Assembly (NCBI RefSeq): GCF_010975035.1
Contig: NZ_JAAIUV010000003.1
Location: 160,205 to 224,204 of the forward strand
Source of the DNA: Neobacillus thermocopriae
GTDB taxonomy: Bacteria; Bacillota; Bacilli; Bacillales; Cytobacillaceae
Direction: 5' to 3'
Length of the DNA: 64,000 nt
A program made the translations under genes and the position numbers. Position 1 is the stretch's first letter; the number at the start of each line of letters is the position of its first letter. Positions 26,886 through 37,900 of the stretch are shown piece after piece. The notes beneath the pieces are model-generated. The model did not search any database, was not told the origin of the DNA, and saw only the letters and a list, made by a program, of their open reading frames with translations.

Positions 26886-28091
26886 ATGAATGGTGTTATA
26901 ACAATGGCAGAAGAAAAAGACCAGTTGCTTAATGAGTATGAAGAGGAAGACTTTTACCTGTCTTCACCTAGAAGAACCATGTTAGCTAAGGGTGTATTTA
27001 AGGAACTATTCCATGAAAGGAATGTGGACTACAGCAATTTTTCGGAACATGTTAAGAAAGCATTGGAAGAGGCGAAGGAAGAAGGGATGCTAAAACCTGT
27101 GGTAGTAGGAGCTATCCCTTTTGATCCAAAGAATGCGCCGCAGCTCATCATTCCTGAGAAGATCCTATATGCTGAATCTCTTCAAGGAAATGATAAATTA
27201 CAAGATTGCAAGGTTTCCGTTCGTACATATGAAAGTCAATTTATACCTGAACGTGAGGAATACATGGAAGGAGTCAATAAAGGGCTCACCTATATTAAAG
27301 AGGGGGAACTGGAAAAGTTTGTTCTGGCCAAAGCATTAAGATGTCAAACAATGGAACCGATAGACAAAAAACAAATTTTGCGGAATTTGGTACAGCTTAA
27401 TGCAGGGGGCTATACATTTGCTGTCAATCTATTCAATCGTCAATCTGGTGATTTGAATCCCATCCATAAGCGAACTTTTATTGGAGCAAGTCCGGAGCTG
27501 CTTGTATCAAGGTCCGCAACAGCCGTGCTGGCCAATCCACTTGCTGGATCGAGACCTCGGAGTGAAGATCCTGTTGAAGATAAGCGGAGAGCGGAGGAGC
27601 TATTGGCATCAGAGAAGGATTTACATGAGCATGCCGTGGTGGTTGAAGCAGTAGCCGAAGGACTCAAGGGTCTATGTAAAAACTTGATGGTACCAGATAA
27701 GCCATCTCTTGTGAAAACAGAAACCATGTGGCATCTCTCCACAGAAATGAAAGGAGAACTAGTAGATAGCCAATTGACATCCCTAGATTTAGCCCTTGCT
27801 CTTCATCCTACACCAGCGGTTTGCGGATTCCCAACAAAGAGGGCCTATGAGGTTATTCATGAAATAGAGCCTTTTGATCGTAATTATTTTACAGGTATTG
27901 TTGGCTGGTGTGATGAAAGCGGAGATGGGGAGTGGATCGTGGCCATCCGCTGCGCAGAAATTGAAAATAGTACGGTTTCTTTATATGCAGGTGCAGGAAT
28001 CGTAGAAGGGTCAAAACCTGAGGAGGAATGGAATGAAACCTCTGCTAAACTTCGCACGATGCTTAATGCAATGGGATTACAAGACTTATAG
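26886..28091 (+). CDS. dhbC: isochorismate synthase
   Basis: Converts chorismate to isochorismate, the entry into DHB synthesis. The protein has 401 residues (Bacillus subtilis DhbC about 398). Chorismate-binding signatures: [13 protein letters not shown] near residue 140, [12 protein letters not shown] near 197, [11 protein letters not shown] near 219 and [16 protein letters not shown] near 311. CAGGAGGGG precedes the ATG. A 137-base gap to dhbB follows, without an obvious promoter. Confidence 0.95.
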   Translation: MNGVITMAEEKDQLLNEYEEEDFYLSSPRRTMLAKGVFKELFHERNVDYSNFSEHVKKALEEAKEEGMLKPVVVGAIPFDPKNAPQLIIPEKILYAESLQGNDKLQDCKVSVRTYESQFIPEREEYMEGVNKGLTYIKEGELEKFVLAKALRCQTMEPIDKKQILRNLVQLNAGGYTFAVNLFNRQSGDLNPIHKRTFIGASPELLVSRSATAVLANPLAGSRPRSEDPVEDKRRAEELLASEKDLHEHAVVVEAVAEGLKGLCKNLMVPDKPSLVKTETMWHLSTEMKGELVDSQLTSLDLALALHPTPAVCGFPTKRAYEVIHEIEPFDRNYFTGIVGWCDESGDGEWIVAIRCAEIENSTVSLYAGAGIVEGSKPEEEWNETSAKLRTMLNAMGLQDL

Positions 28092-28228
28092 ATTACGAAT
28101 GATCGTATCAAATGGAATCTCAAAATTTTGAAATTCCAGTAGGCCAGCACTATATACCCTGACAGTGCCTGAGCCAAGTGGAATGTCAGTTAAGATAGAA
28201 GACACATAAATAAAAGGAGTGAAGCTTG

Positions 28229-28918
28229 ATGGGTATCCCTTCCATCTCACCATATAAAATGCCAGGAATAGAGAAACTGCCAGAAAATAAGGTAGACTGG
28301 AAAATCGATCCTAACCGAGCTGTCCTACTTATCCATGATATGCAAAAGTATTTTTTAAATGCTTATGACGAAAACCAGTCTCCGATTATTGAACTCAAGC
28401 AAAATATAAAACGGTTGAAAGAGGAATGTAAAAAACTCGGAATCCCAGTGGTTTATTCTGCTCAACCAGGAAATCAGTCTCCTAAAGACCGGGCACTTCT
28501 TACCGATTTTTGGGGAGTGGGACTTGAGGATAAGCCTGAATACACGGACATCATTGAGGAGATCTCACCAGATGAAGGGGATATGGTGCTGACGAAGTGG
28601 AGATACAGCGCATTTAAACGAACGGAATTACTAGAATACCTTCAGTCTCAAGGGCGTGATCAGCTTATCATTTGCGGTGTATACGCTCATATAGGGTGTT
28701 TACTGTCCGCTTGTGATGCATTTATGCAGGACATACAGCCATTTTTTGTAGCAGATGCCGTAGCAGATTTTTCACCCGAATTCCATGCTATGTCATTAAG
28801 CTATGTATCCTCCCGCTGCGGAATGACCACCACAGCCTCCAAGATCGTGGAAGAGCTGAAAAGGAAAGAGGGCGTAGCTAATGAAGGGAAAAATAATATC
28901 CCTCCATTTATTGAATGA
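28229..28918 (+). CDS. dhbB: isochorismatase without carrier domain
   Basis: Hydrolyses isochorismate to 2,3-dihydro-DHB and pyruvate. The 229-residue product holds the whole isochorismatase domain: start IPSISPYKMP, Asp in LLIHDMQKYF near residue 38, Lys in LTKWRYSAF near 123 and CGVYAHIGCLLSACDAF near 154. It stops where Bacillus subtilis DhbB and EntB (about 285-312 residues) continue into the aryl carrier domain. That domain is supplied by the separate gene at 31758. ATG 28229 follows AAAGGAG. Confidence 0.92.
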   Translation: MGIPSISPYKMPGIEKLPENKVDWKIDPNRAVLLIHDMQKYFLNAYDENQSPIIELKQNIKRLKEECKKLGIPVVYSAQPGNQSPKDRALLTDFWGVGLEDKPEYTDIIEEISPDEGDMVLTKWRYSAFKRTELLEYLQSQGRDQLIICGVYAHIGCLLSACDAFMQDIQPFFVADAVADFSPEFHAMSLSYVSSRCGMTTTASKIVEELKRKEGVANEGKNNIPPFIE

Positions 28919-28972
28919 AGCTGTAAATCAATTACCTATCAGGTAATTAATTCATAAAAGGAGTCCATTGCG

Positions 28973-30022
28973 ATGAAAAACTTATCCAGCTCAAAAGATG
29001 CGATCACTAAGATTGAAGAACAGCTTATACAATTATTGTTAAAAAGGCATAAACTTGTTCAAGAGCTGCAAACAAATGATGGGATTTCATTTGAGTCACT
29101 TTTCACAAGGATGGTCCATTTAGCGAAAAAGAAGAAAGATGAACAAATGATAAAGGCGATGGAAGATATTTTTAAGGGACTTTCAGATAAAAAGAAGGAG
29201 AAAACTTTTCTTTACTCAAGAGAACACCAGAAAGAAGATACAATCGTTACGGTAAATCACGAGCGAATTGGCAATGGCGATCCTCATTTGATTATGGGTC
29301 CCTGTGCGGTGGAAAGTTATCAGCAAGTTCGGGAAGTAGCAGCCGTATTAGCGCAAAAAGGGGTAAAGCTTTTAAGAGGTGGTGCTTTTAAACCTAGGAC
29401 TTCTCCTTATGATTTTCAAGGGCTTGGACTAGAAGGATTGGAAATTCTGTCAAGAGTGGCCCGTGAACACAATATGGCAGTGGTTACAGAAATAATGAGT
29501 GTTGATCAAATAGAAGAAGCAATCCCACTTGTTGATGTCATTCAGGTAGGATCGAGAAATATGCAGAATTTCTCCCTTTTAAAAGAATTAGGTCAAATCG
29601 ATAAGCCTATTTTACTGAAAAGAGGATTGTCCGCAACAATGGAAGAGTTTAAGTTGGCAGCTGAGTATATCCTTTCATATGGGAATAAAAAGGTTATTCT
29701 TTGTGAAAGAGGAATCCGGACTTACGAAACAGCAACGAGAAATACTCTCGATATATCTGCTGTTCCAATCTTAAAGCAGGAAACACATTTGCCAGTTATA
29801 GTGGATGTTACACATTCTACCGGAAGAAAAGATTTATTGGCTCCTGCCGCCAAAGCCGCACTTGCGATTGGCGCAGATGGCATTATGGCAGAGGTCCACC
29901 CGGATCCGGTAAACGCGTTATCAGATTCGAAACAGCAAATGAACTTGGATGAATTTGAGGAATTTTACAGTGAAATACAACCATTTCTTAAGCGGAATCA
30001 ATATGAACAAATTTATGCATAG
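28973..30022 (+). CDS. aroA: 3-deoxy-7-phosphoheptulonate (DAHP) synthase with AroQ-like N-domain
   Basis: DAHP synthase joins phosphoenolpyruvate and erythrose 4-phosphate in the first step to chorismate. The catalytic domain (about 95-340) has [48 protein letters not shown] and [10 protein letters not shown]. The first 85 residues resemble the chorismate-mutase (AroQ) extension of Bacillus Aro[13 protein letters not shown] is retained, but the later catalytic segment looks eroded, so mutase activity is doubtful and a regulatory role is possible. It lies inside the Fur regulon, so it is probably a dedicated copy feeding siderophore synthesis. Confidence 0.9.
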   Translation: MKNLSSSKDAITKIEEQLIQLLLKRHKLVQELQTNDGISFESLFTRMVHLAKKKKDEQMIKAMEDIFKGLSDKKKEKTFLYSREHQKEDTIVTVNHERIGNGDPHLIMGPCAVESYQQVREVAAVLAQKGVKLLRGGAFKPRTSPYDFQGLGLEGLEILSRVAREHNMAVVTEIMSVDQIEEAIPLVDVIQVGSRNMQNFSLLKELGQIDKPILLKRGLSATMEEFKLAAEYILSYGNKKVILCERGIRTYETATRNTLDISAVPILKQETHLPVIVDVTHSTGRKDLLAPAAKAALAIGADGIMAEVHPDPVNALSDSKQQMNLDEFEEFYSEIQPFLKRNQYEQIYA

Positions 30023-30045
30023 ATACTATTGTGCCCTCTTTTAAT

Positions 30046-30064
30046 GAGAATGATATTCATTATT
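30046..30064. promoter_or_regulatory. Fur box before dhbE
   Basis: GAGAATGATATTCATTATT matches the Fur consensus at 16 of 19 positions and lies in the 89-base gap between aroA and dhbE, implying a second iron-regulated promoter. Confidence 0.8.
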
Positions 30065-30111
30065 GGTTATGAAAAACTTTTATTCTATTCAAGAATATTG
30101 GAGGTAGGAAG

Positions 30112-31725
30112 ATGCTTGAAGGATTTACACCTTGGCCAGCCGATAGGGCGGAGTTTTACCGGCAGAAGGGCTGCTGGGAAGGATGGACGTTTGGACAAAT
30201 GCTTGAAGACCGAAGCAAGCGGTATGCCAAAGATATCGCTGTCATAGATGCTTATTCTTCGATTACTTACGAAGAATTAAATGAGCGAGCGACGAAGCTA
30301 GCAGCTGGAATGCAAAAGCTCGGGATTGAAAAGGGAGACCGTGTAGTGGTGCAGCTTCCGAATATTATCCCCTACGTGGAGGTAGTGTTCGCTTTATTCA
30401 AAATGGGGGCATTGCCGGTATTTTCTCTACCTTCCCATCGCTTTAGTGAAATAAGCTATTTTTGTAGGTTTTCAGAAGCGAAAGCTTATATCATTCCTGA
30501 CCAATTTGGCGGATTTGATTATCGGAACTTAGCAAGACAAGTTAAAGAATGCGCACCATCATTGAAGCATGTCATTGTCGTTGGAGATGAAGAGGAATTT
30601 CTTTCTTTTGACCAGGTCTATAGTGATGAACCGATGAGAGAGGTTCAAGTTCAGGGAAGTGACGTTGCTTTTTTACAATTATCCGGTGGAAGTACGGGCA
30701 GATCGAAGCTCATACCGAGAACACATGATGAATATATGTACACAATCAAATTAAGTGTAGAGTGCTGTAAGGTGACTAATCAGACCGTGTTTCTTGTCGT
30801 TCTCCCTGTAGCCCACAATTATCCGATGAGTTCACCTGGAATATTAGGGGCTCTATATGCAGGAGGGAAAATTGTGCTAAGTCTTTCCCCGAGTCCTGAT
30901 GAAGCTTTTCCATTAATAGAGAAGCATCGGGTAACTATGGTGCCGCTTGTCCCACCGCTTGCCCTTCATTGGCTGGATGTGAAGCCCCAAAGATCAGAGG
31001 ACTTATCAAGCTTGGAAGTGATTTTAGTCGGCGGAGCCAAATTCAGTGCAGAAGCCGCCAAAAGAATAAAACCCGTTTTCGGATGCAAATTGCAGCAAGT
31101 TTTTGGGATGGCAGAAGGATTAGTCTGTTACACACGTTTGGATGATCCAGAGGAAATCGTTCTTCATACACAAGGAAAACCTATGTCTCCATTTGATGAA
31201 ATAAAAATTGTTGATGATGAAGATAACGAGCTACCAGTTGGGGTGGCAGGACATTTATTAACACGAGGGCCTTATACCATCCAAGGTTATTACAAGGCTC
31301 CAGAACATAATGCCAAAGCATTTACAAAAGATGGTTTTTACCGGACTGGAGATATAGTGAGTGTCAATGAACAGGGCTACCTAACTGTTGAAGGGAGGGC
31401 CAAGGATCAAATTAACCGTGGCGGCGAAAAAATTGCAGCAGAAGAAGTCGAAAATCATCTCCTCGCACATCCTGCTATTCATGATGTGGCCATTGTGGCA
31501 AAGACCGATCCTTATATGGGCGAAAAAAGCTGTGCTTTTGTTATTTTTCGCAGTGCAGTATCGCCGCGAGAATTAAAAAAGTTTTTAGCCGAACGTGGGC
31601 TCGCAGCTTATAAAATTCCGGATGAGTTTGTAGCAGTCGATCATTTCCCAATGACACACCTAGGGAAGGTTTCGAAAAAAGACTTGCGCGAATGGATAGA
31701 AAAAGGGCCACAGCTGGCCAGATAG
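30112..31725 (+). CDS. dhbE: 2,3-dihydroxybenzoate-AMP ligase
   Basis: A stand-alone adenylation enzyme (537 residues, usual 539) that activates DHB and loads it onto the aryl carrier protein. Motifs: LQLSGGSTGRSKLIPRTHDE (A3), VFGMAEGLVCYTRLDD (A5), YRTGDIV (A7), GRAKDQINRGGEKIAAEEVE (A8) and the lysine in HLGKVSKKDL (A10). HNYPMSSPG near residue 240 is the DHB-type binding segment. GGAGGTAGG precedes the ATG. It is followed by the carrier gene after 32 bases. Confidence 0.95.
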   Translation: MLEGFTPWPADRAEFYRQKGCWEGWTFGQMLEDRSKRYAKDIAVIDAYSSITYEELNERATKLAAGMQKLGIEKGDRVVVQLPNIIPYVEVVFALFKMGALPVFSLPSHRFSEISYFCRFSEAKAYIIPDQFGGFDYRNLARQVKECAPSLKHVIVVGDEEEFLSFDQVYSDEPMREVQVQGSDVAFLQLSGGSTGRSKLIPRTHDEYMYTIKLSVECCKVTNQTVFLVVLPVAHNYPMSSPGILGALYAGGKIVLSLSPSPDEAFPLIEKHRVTMVPLVPPLALHWLDVKPQRSEDLSSLEVILVGGAKFSAEAAKRIKPVFGCKLQQVFGMAEGLVCYTRLDDPEEIVLHTQGKPMSPFDEIKIVDDEDNELPVGVAGHLLTRGPYTIQGYYKAPEHNAKAFTKDGFYRTGDIVSVNEQGYLTVEGRAKDQINRGGEKIAAEEVENHLLAHPAIHDVAIVAKTDPYMGEKSCAFVIFRSAVSPRELKKFLAERGLAAYKIPDEFVAVDHFPMTHLGKVSKKDLREWIEKGPQLAR

Positions 31726-31757
31726 AACGGAACTAATCGAAGAATGGAGGATTTTAC

Positions 31758-31985
31758 ATGACAAGAAAACAACTGCGGGAACTAATAGCATCCTATATAG
31801 AGGATGAGATGGATACCATTGCGGACGACGAAAATTTACTCTATGCCGGCTTGAATTCCATGATGATCATGTCCATTGTAGAAGAACTGCGTAAACAAGG
31901 CATTTCTGTTAATTTCCTAGATTTTTTGGAACAGCCAACGGTTGAAGGCTGGCTTGAAAAGATTCAGACACATTCGGCTGTATAA
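31758..31985 (+). CDS. free-standing aryl carrier protein
   Basis: This 75-residue carrier protein has the phosphopantetheine serine in AGLNSMMIMSIVEEL near residue 37 (normally GxDS; here Asn replaces Asp). The tail VNFLDFLEQPTVEGWLEKI is homologous to the C-terminal ArCP of EntB/DhbB. Since DhbB here lacks that domain, this protein must carry the DHB thioester between DhbE and the first condensation domain of DhbF. GGAGG precedes the ATG; dhbF follows 12 bases later. Confidence 0.88.
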   Translation: MTRKQLRELIASYIEDEMDTIADDENLLYAGLNSMMIMSIVEELRKQGISVNFLDFLEQPTVEGWLEKIQTHSAV

Positions 31986-31997
31986 GGAGGAAAAGAA

Positions 31998-34900
31998 ATG
32001 GCTGCAAAAAGTTATCCATTACCAGATGCAGCATTGGGAATTTGGTACGCACATCACATGACAGCAAGCCCACTGTATAATACAGCGGAATATGTGCAAT
32101 TACAAGGTGATCTCGATGTGAGCATCCTATTAATGGCAGTAAACGATACAATAACTTCAGCAAAAGCATTACATATTAAGTGTTTTGAACAAGACGGACA
32201 GGTTTGGCATCGCTTGGAAGAAAACGTATCCTTTTCTTGCGAACATCAGAATGCAAACTTTGAGAAAGCGAATCGCATCATGCATGAAGATATTGCAACG
32301 ATGATCGATCTGACCAAGGACCCACTTGTACGCGCCATTGTTTTTACAGAAAATAGCCAGCTGCACTATTTGTATTTGCGTATTCATCATCTGGTGAGCG
32401 ATGCCTATAGCTTTCGTTTCATTTTTCAGCAAATAGCCGAGCGATATGACGCTTATTTGAATGGTCAAGAATATACGAAGGAATTTGGAAACTATGAGAA
32501 CGTGATCGAAGAAGAGTGGCAATATAAACAGTCAGAAGAATATAAGAGAGATCATGAGTTTTGGTGTGAAGAACTGGCCGGTACTGAGATTGCTAGTTTG
32601 TCAGAAAGTGCTAATACGGATATCGGTGAAACTCTTTTGCATGAAAGTATGTTTAAACACGAGTGTTGGGCAAAAGTGCAGGAAATGGCCAAACAATTAA
32701 AGGTAAATGTCCAGCACGTTATAACTGCTGCCGTTGCAGCCTATACAAAACGGTTAACAAATGTAGGGAGTGTCGTACTGGGAATACCGATGATGGGGCG
32801 TCTCGGCAGTAGGGCGGTTAATGTGCCTTGTACAAAAGTAAATACGGTTCCATTACGGATGGACTTTACGGTTGAACAGTCGTTTGAGCATATCGTATTA
32901 CAGACCAAGCAGAAAATGATACAGGTAGCAAAGCATCAACATTACCGTCATGAGCAGATACGCAGAGATTTGCAGCTTAATCCTGAAGACCTTCTTTTCG
33001 GTCCGCAAGTCAATTTTATGCCGTTTTATGAAGATTTAAGGTTTGGATCGGCGATTGGTGAGTTGAAAAAACTCTCTACAGGGGCTGTTGAAGATATTTC
33101 CTTCAATATTTATAAAACAAGAGAGGAAATGCAACTAGATGTGGTAGCCAATCGAAATCGCTACTGTGAATCAAAGGTGAAAGAACATGCCGAGCGTTTT
33201 ATGCGATTTTTCACACAGCTATTGATGAATCAGCATCTACCAATATTTACTGTGGATTATTTAAGTGAGGGAGAGCGCAAACAAGTACTGTTGGATTGGA
33301 ATCAAACTCATGTAGAAGATGAATATGTGTCATTAACCCGGGCGTTTGAAGCACAGGCGTTACGTACACCAGATGCGATTGCTATTCAGATGAATGATCA
33401 ATCGATTACGTATCATCAATTAATGAGGGAAGTCCATAAAATTGCTGCAGTATTAAAAAATAAAGGGATTGGCAGTGAACAGTTTGTCGGTATTTGCATG
33501 GATCGTTCCATAGAAATGGTTGCTTCCATGCTTGGTGTGTTAAAGGCGGGCGCTGCCTATGTACCGCTTGATCCGGAATATCCACAAGACCGTTTGAATT
33601 ATATGATTGAAGATTCACAGCCGGCCATTGTTCTTGTGAATTTCGAGGAACTGCCTTTTACTGCAGAAGTAATGACGATAAATGTCAAACATCTAAAACA
33701 GGAAAGAACTCTATTAGAATGGGAGTCTAGTCATTCCCCCCGCCAGGCAGCCTATATGATTTACACATCAGGTTCAACAGGGCAGCCTAAAGGCGTTGTG
33801 ATTGAGATGGCAAGTTTAATGAATTTTTTACAATCGATGCAGCAAACTTTTCAACTGGATGAAAAGGAAAAACTGCTTGCTGTAACCACCATTTCTTTTG
33901 ATATATCCGCGCTTGAAATTTATTTGCCATTAATAAACGGGGCATGTGTTGTACTTGCGGCGAAGCATGAAGTTCAAGATCCACAAGAGCTGGCGCGCAT
34001 CATTGAACAGGAAAACATTACAATCATGCAGGCTACACCAATTGTATGGCAGTACCTTGTGAAATATTCACCGAATGCTTTAACGGGGCTGCGTGCATTG
34101 GTTGGCGGGGAAGCGCTATCCATTCACCTTGCCAATGAGTTAGGTTCTGCTGGTGCGGTTATTCATCATATGTACGGACCTACTGAAACGACGATTTGGT
34201 CAACAACTAGTCAAGTTCCAGCTGAAATTCAAGAAGTTCCAGATTTAGGAAAACCTATTCGTAACACACAAGTTTATGTATTAGATTCCATGTTGCAGCC
34301 GGTGCCGCCAGATGTAATCGGTGAGCTGTACATTGCTGGAGACGGAATTGCCCGCGGTTATCATCATCGGCCAGTGTTAACGGCCGAGCGTTTTGTTGCA
34401 AATCCGTTTGGTCCGCCAGGCACCCGAATGTATCGTACAGGTGATTTAGTGAAATGGAATAAGGATGGAACACTGCAATATATTAGTCGTAGTGACTCGC
34501 AGACTAAAATTCGGGGTTTTCGCATAGAATTAGGAGAAATTGAAGCGAAAATAGTAAAACATCAAGGGGTTAGCCAGGCAGTAGTAACAGCTCGTGAAGA
34601 TGTTCCAGGTGACAAGCGCATTGTTGCTTATATAGTGGGGAGCATTGATCCTCAGGAATTCACAAAAACTTTAAAACAGGAATTGCCAGAATATATGGTT
34701 CCTTCTTTTATAGTGCCGCTTGATGCCATGCCGTTAACAAACAATGGAAAAATTGATCGTAAGCGATTGCCTCGGCCGAATATGTCCACTCAGCAAAAAA
34801 AGGAACCGAAATCGAATTTAGAAAAAACTCTTTGCCGCTTATTTGAGGAAGTGTTGTCTCTTGAACAGGTAGGGACCGATGAAGATTTCTTCCACTTGGG

Positions 34901-37900
34901 CGGACACTCCCTATTAGCGACACAATTATTGTTAAAAATACGACAGCAGCTGGACACGAATATAACTATTTCTTCCATATTTGAGAATCCTACGCCTGAA
35001 TTATTGGCTCGGAAGCTGGATCAACATCATGCTGAGGATATATCTGTGAAGATCCAAAAGCAGAAGCGTCCGAAACGCCTTCCATTATCCTTCAATCAGA
35101 GAAGTCTGTGGTTTTTGCATCAGCTGGAAGGTCCAAGTGCGACATATAATATTCCACTTGTTGTGACATTTAAGCGAAAAATCCGAGTAGACAAATTCCG
35201 GCAGGCTGTGCAGGCAGTAGCGAACCGCCATGATATTTTACGTACGAAATATCCAGCTTCTGATGGCGTTCCATATCAGCTGGTTGTTGAAGAACCGGTT
35301 TCATTTGATGTATGGAAAGTGGAGGAAAAAGACGAGACAAGCGCAATTGAACATGCAGTCCGTTATGCTTTTGATTTACAGCATGAAGCAGGGTTTAAAG
35401 TAACCATTATCAATGAAAGAATAGCAGTATTTGTACTACACCATATTAGCGCAGATGGTTGGTCCCTAGCCACCCTTATGCAGGATATTCAGGAGGCATA
35501 CGATGGTTCCTTGACTCCTTTACCTGTTCAGTATGCAGACTTTGTTCTGTGGCAGCAACAAATGCTTGAACATAAAGTCAATGGCATTTCCTTGCAGGAA
35601 CGTGAATTAGCATACTGGAAAAAGCGGCTGGAAGGGATACCGGATGAAATTGAACTGATGCGGGATCGAAAACGGAATCCTAGTACAAAGGCAAAAGGGG
35701 AAACCTATAAATTTGTCATTCCATCAGAGCTGCATCAGCAGCTGTTGCAATTGGCTAAAGATTTAAATGCCACCCTGTATATGATCTTGCTTGGGGCATT
35801 TAGTGCAATGGCGACAAAGCTTGGTGCCGGAGAAGATATTGTGGTTGGTAGCCCGGTTGCAGGACGGGAAGACAAAGAAACATTGGATTTAATTGGTATG
35901 TTTATTAACACTCTTGTCATGCGTGTAGATACAAGCAGCAATCCAAGATTTGATCAGCTAATCGAACGTATACGCTCAACCTGTATTGAAGCTTGGGAGC
36001 ATCAGCACGTGCCATTTGATCGCTTAGTAGAGCAAATCAATCCGGAGCGTGTGGCTTCACGCCATCCATTATTCCAAATTATGTTTGCACTGCAAAACAC
36101 ACCAATGCCTTCATTAAACATTGATGATAATCCAGCTGAATTTGAGCTGCATACAGTCGGGCTATCAAAGTTTGATTTAAGTATCGAAATGCGTGAATTG
36201 TATAAGGATGATACGGCAAATGGGATTGAAACCATTGTTGAGTTCAGAACGGATCTCTATGATTTCGATACGGTCGAGATGTTGATGCACCGTTATCAGA
36301 TGGTGCTTACCCAGCTGCACAAAAATCCGACTATTGAGGACTTATGCATTATAACAGAAGAAGAGTGGCTGCAGACGATCAATACCTGGAATTCAGGATT
36401 GATTGAAACAGAATCATCGACAATTGTGGAACAATTTGAGCAGCAAGTAGCTGCCCATCCCGAACGCATTGCCGTTACATATGATGGCCAGCACTTAACC
36501 TATGAACAATTAAATCAAAAAGCAAACCGTTTTGCACGGTACCTCATCAAGAAGGGGATAGGGACAGATTCCTTTGTTCCACTGCTATTGCCACGTTCTC
36601 TTGACATGCTCGTTAGTATTTTGGCTGTACTCAAAACAGGTGCAGCTTATGTTCCAATTGATCCAGCCTATCCGAAGGACCGTATTGAGTACATTCTAAA
36701 TGATGTGAATCCATCTATTTTTGTGATGGCAAAGGATATGGAGCTGCCTATGGAGATGGATGAAATGGAATGTATTTATATAGACTTTGAGCAGATAGGG
36801 CATCTTGATGATTCCGATATTAAACAGGAAGAGAGAAGCACCCCATTACAAAGCCTGCATCCTGCTTATATGATCTATACTTCGGGTTCTACTGGTCGTC
36901 CGAAAGGTGTTGTCATCCCTCACCAGAATGTTATTCGCTTATTGCATGCGACAGACTCATGGTTTGAGTTTAATGAACAGGATGTATGGACTTTATTCCA
37001 TTCGTATGCATTTGATTTCTCGGTGTGGGAAATATGGGGAGCATTATTATATGGAGGAAGACTTGTCGTTGTACCGTATGAAGTGAGTCGATCACCAGAA
37101 GCTTTTTTACAATTATTAGCTATAGAGAAGGTAACCGTATTAAACCAAACACCGTCAGCTTTTTATCAGCTCATGCAGGCAGACAGGGATCATCCTGATA
37201 TTAGTAATCAGTTATCTCTTCGCTATATTGTGTTCGGTGGAGAGTCTTTGGATTTTAATAGAGTACAAGACTGGTATTCAAGACATGCCGATGATCAGCC
37301 TGAACTAATAAATATGTATGGAATTACAGAAACAACCGTTCATGTTAGTTATGTGAAATTAACGAAAGAACTAGTAAAAAGAAATGTGAACAGCTTGGTA
37401 GGTGTACCTATCCCGGATTTAGATGTGTATGTGCTGGATTCAAAACTACAGCCTGTGCCACCAAATGTAATTGGTGAAATGTACGTGGCAGGTGAAGGAT
37501 TAGCTCAGGGATATTTTGAACGTAAATCGTTAACAGCAGAGCGGTTTATTGCCAATCCATACGGAAAACCTGGCAGCAGAATGTACCGCACGGGGGATTT
37601 AGCCCGCTGGACAAAAAATGGGGAGCTCGATTATATAGGGCGTATTGACCATCAAGTTAAAATTCGAGGATTTCGCATTGAATTAGGTGAAATTGAAAAT
37701 GTTCTGCTCAAACATCCGCAAATTGCACAGGTTGCGGTCATTGTTAGGGAAGATGTACCGGGAGATGTTAGATTAGCAGCCTATATCGTGAACGAAGAAG
37801 ATCAAGTCATAGATACTGCGGCTCTACGCCAATTTGCGGCAAAAGATTTACCAGATTATATGATTCCTTCCACATTTACGATCATCAAGGAGATCCCACT

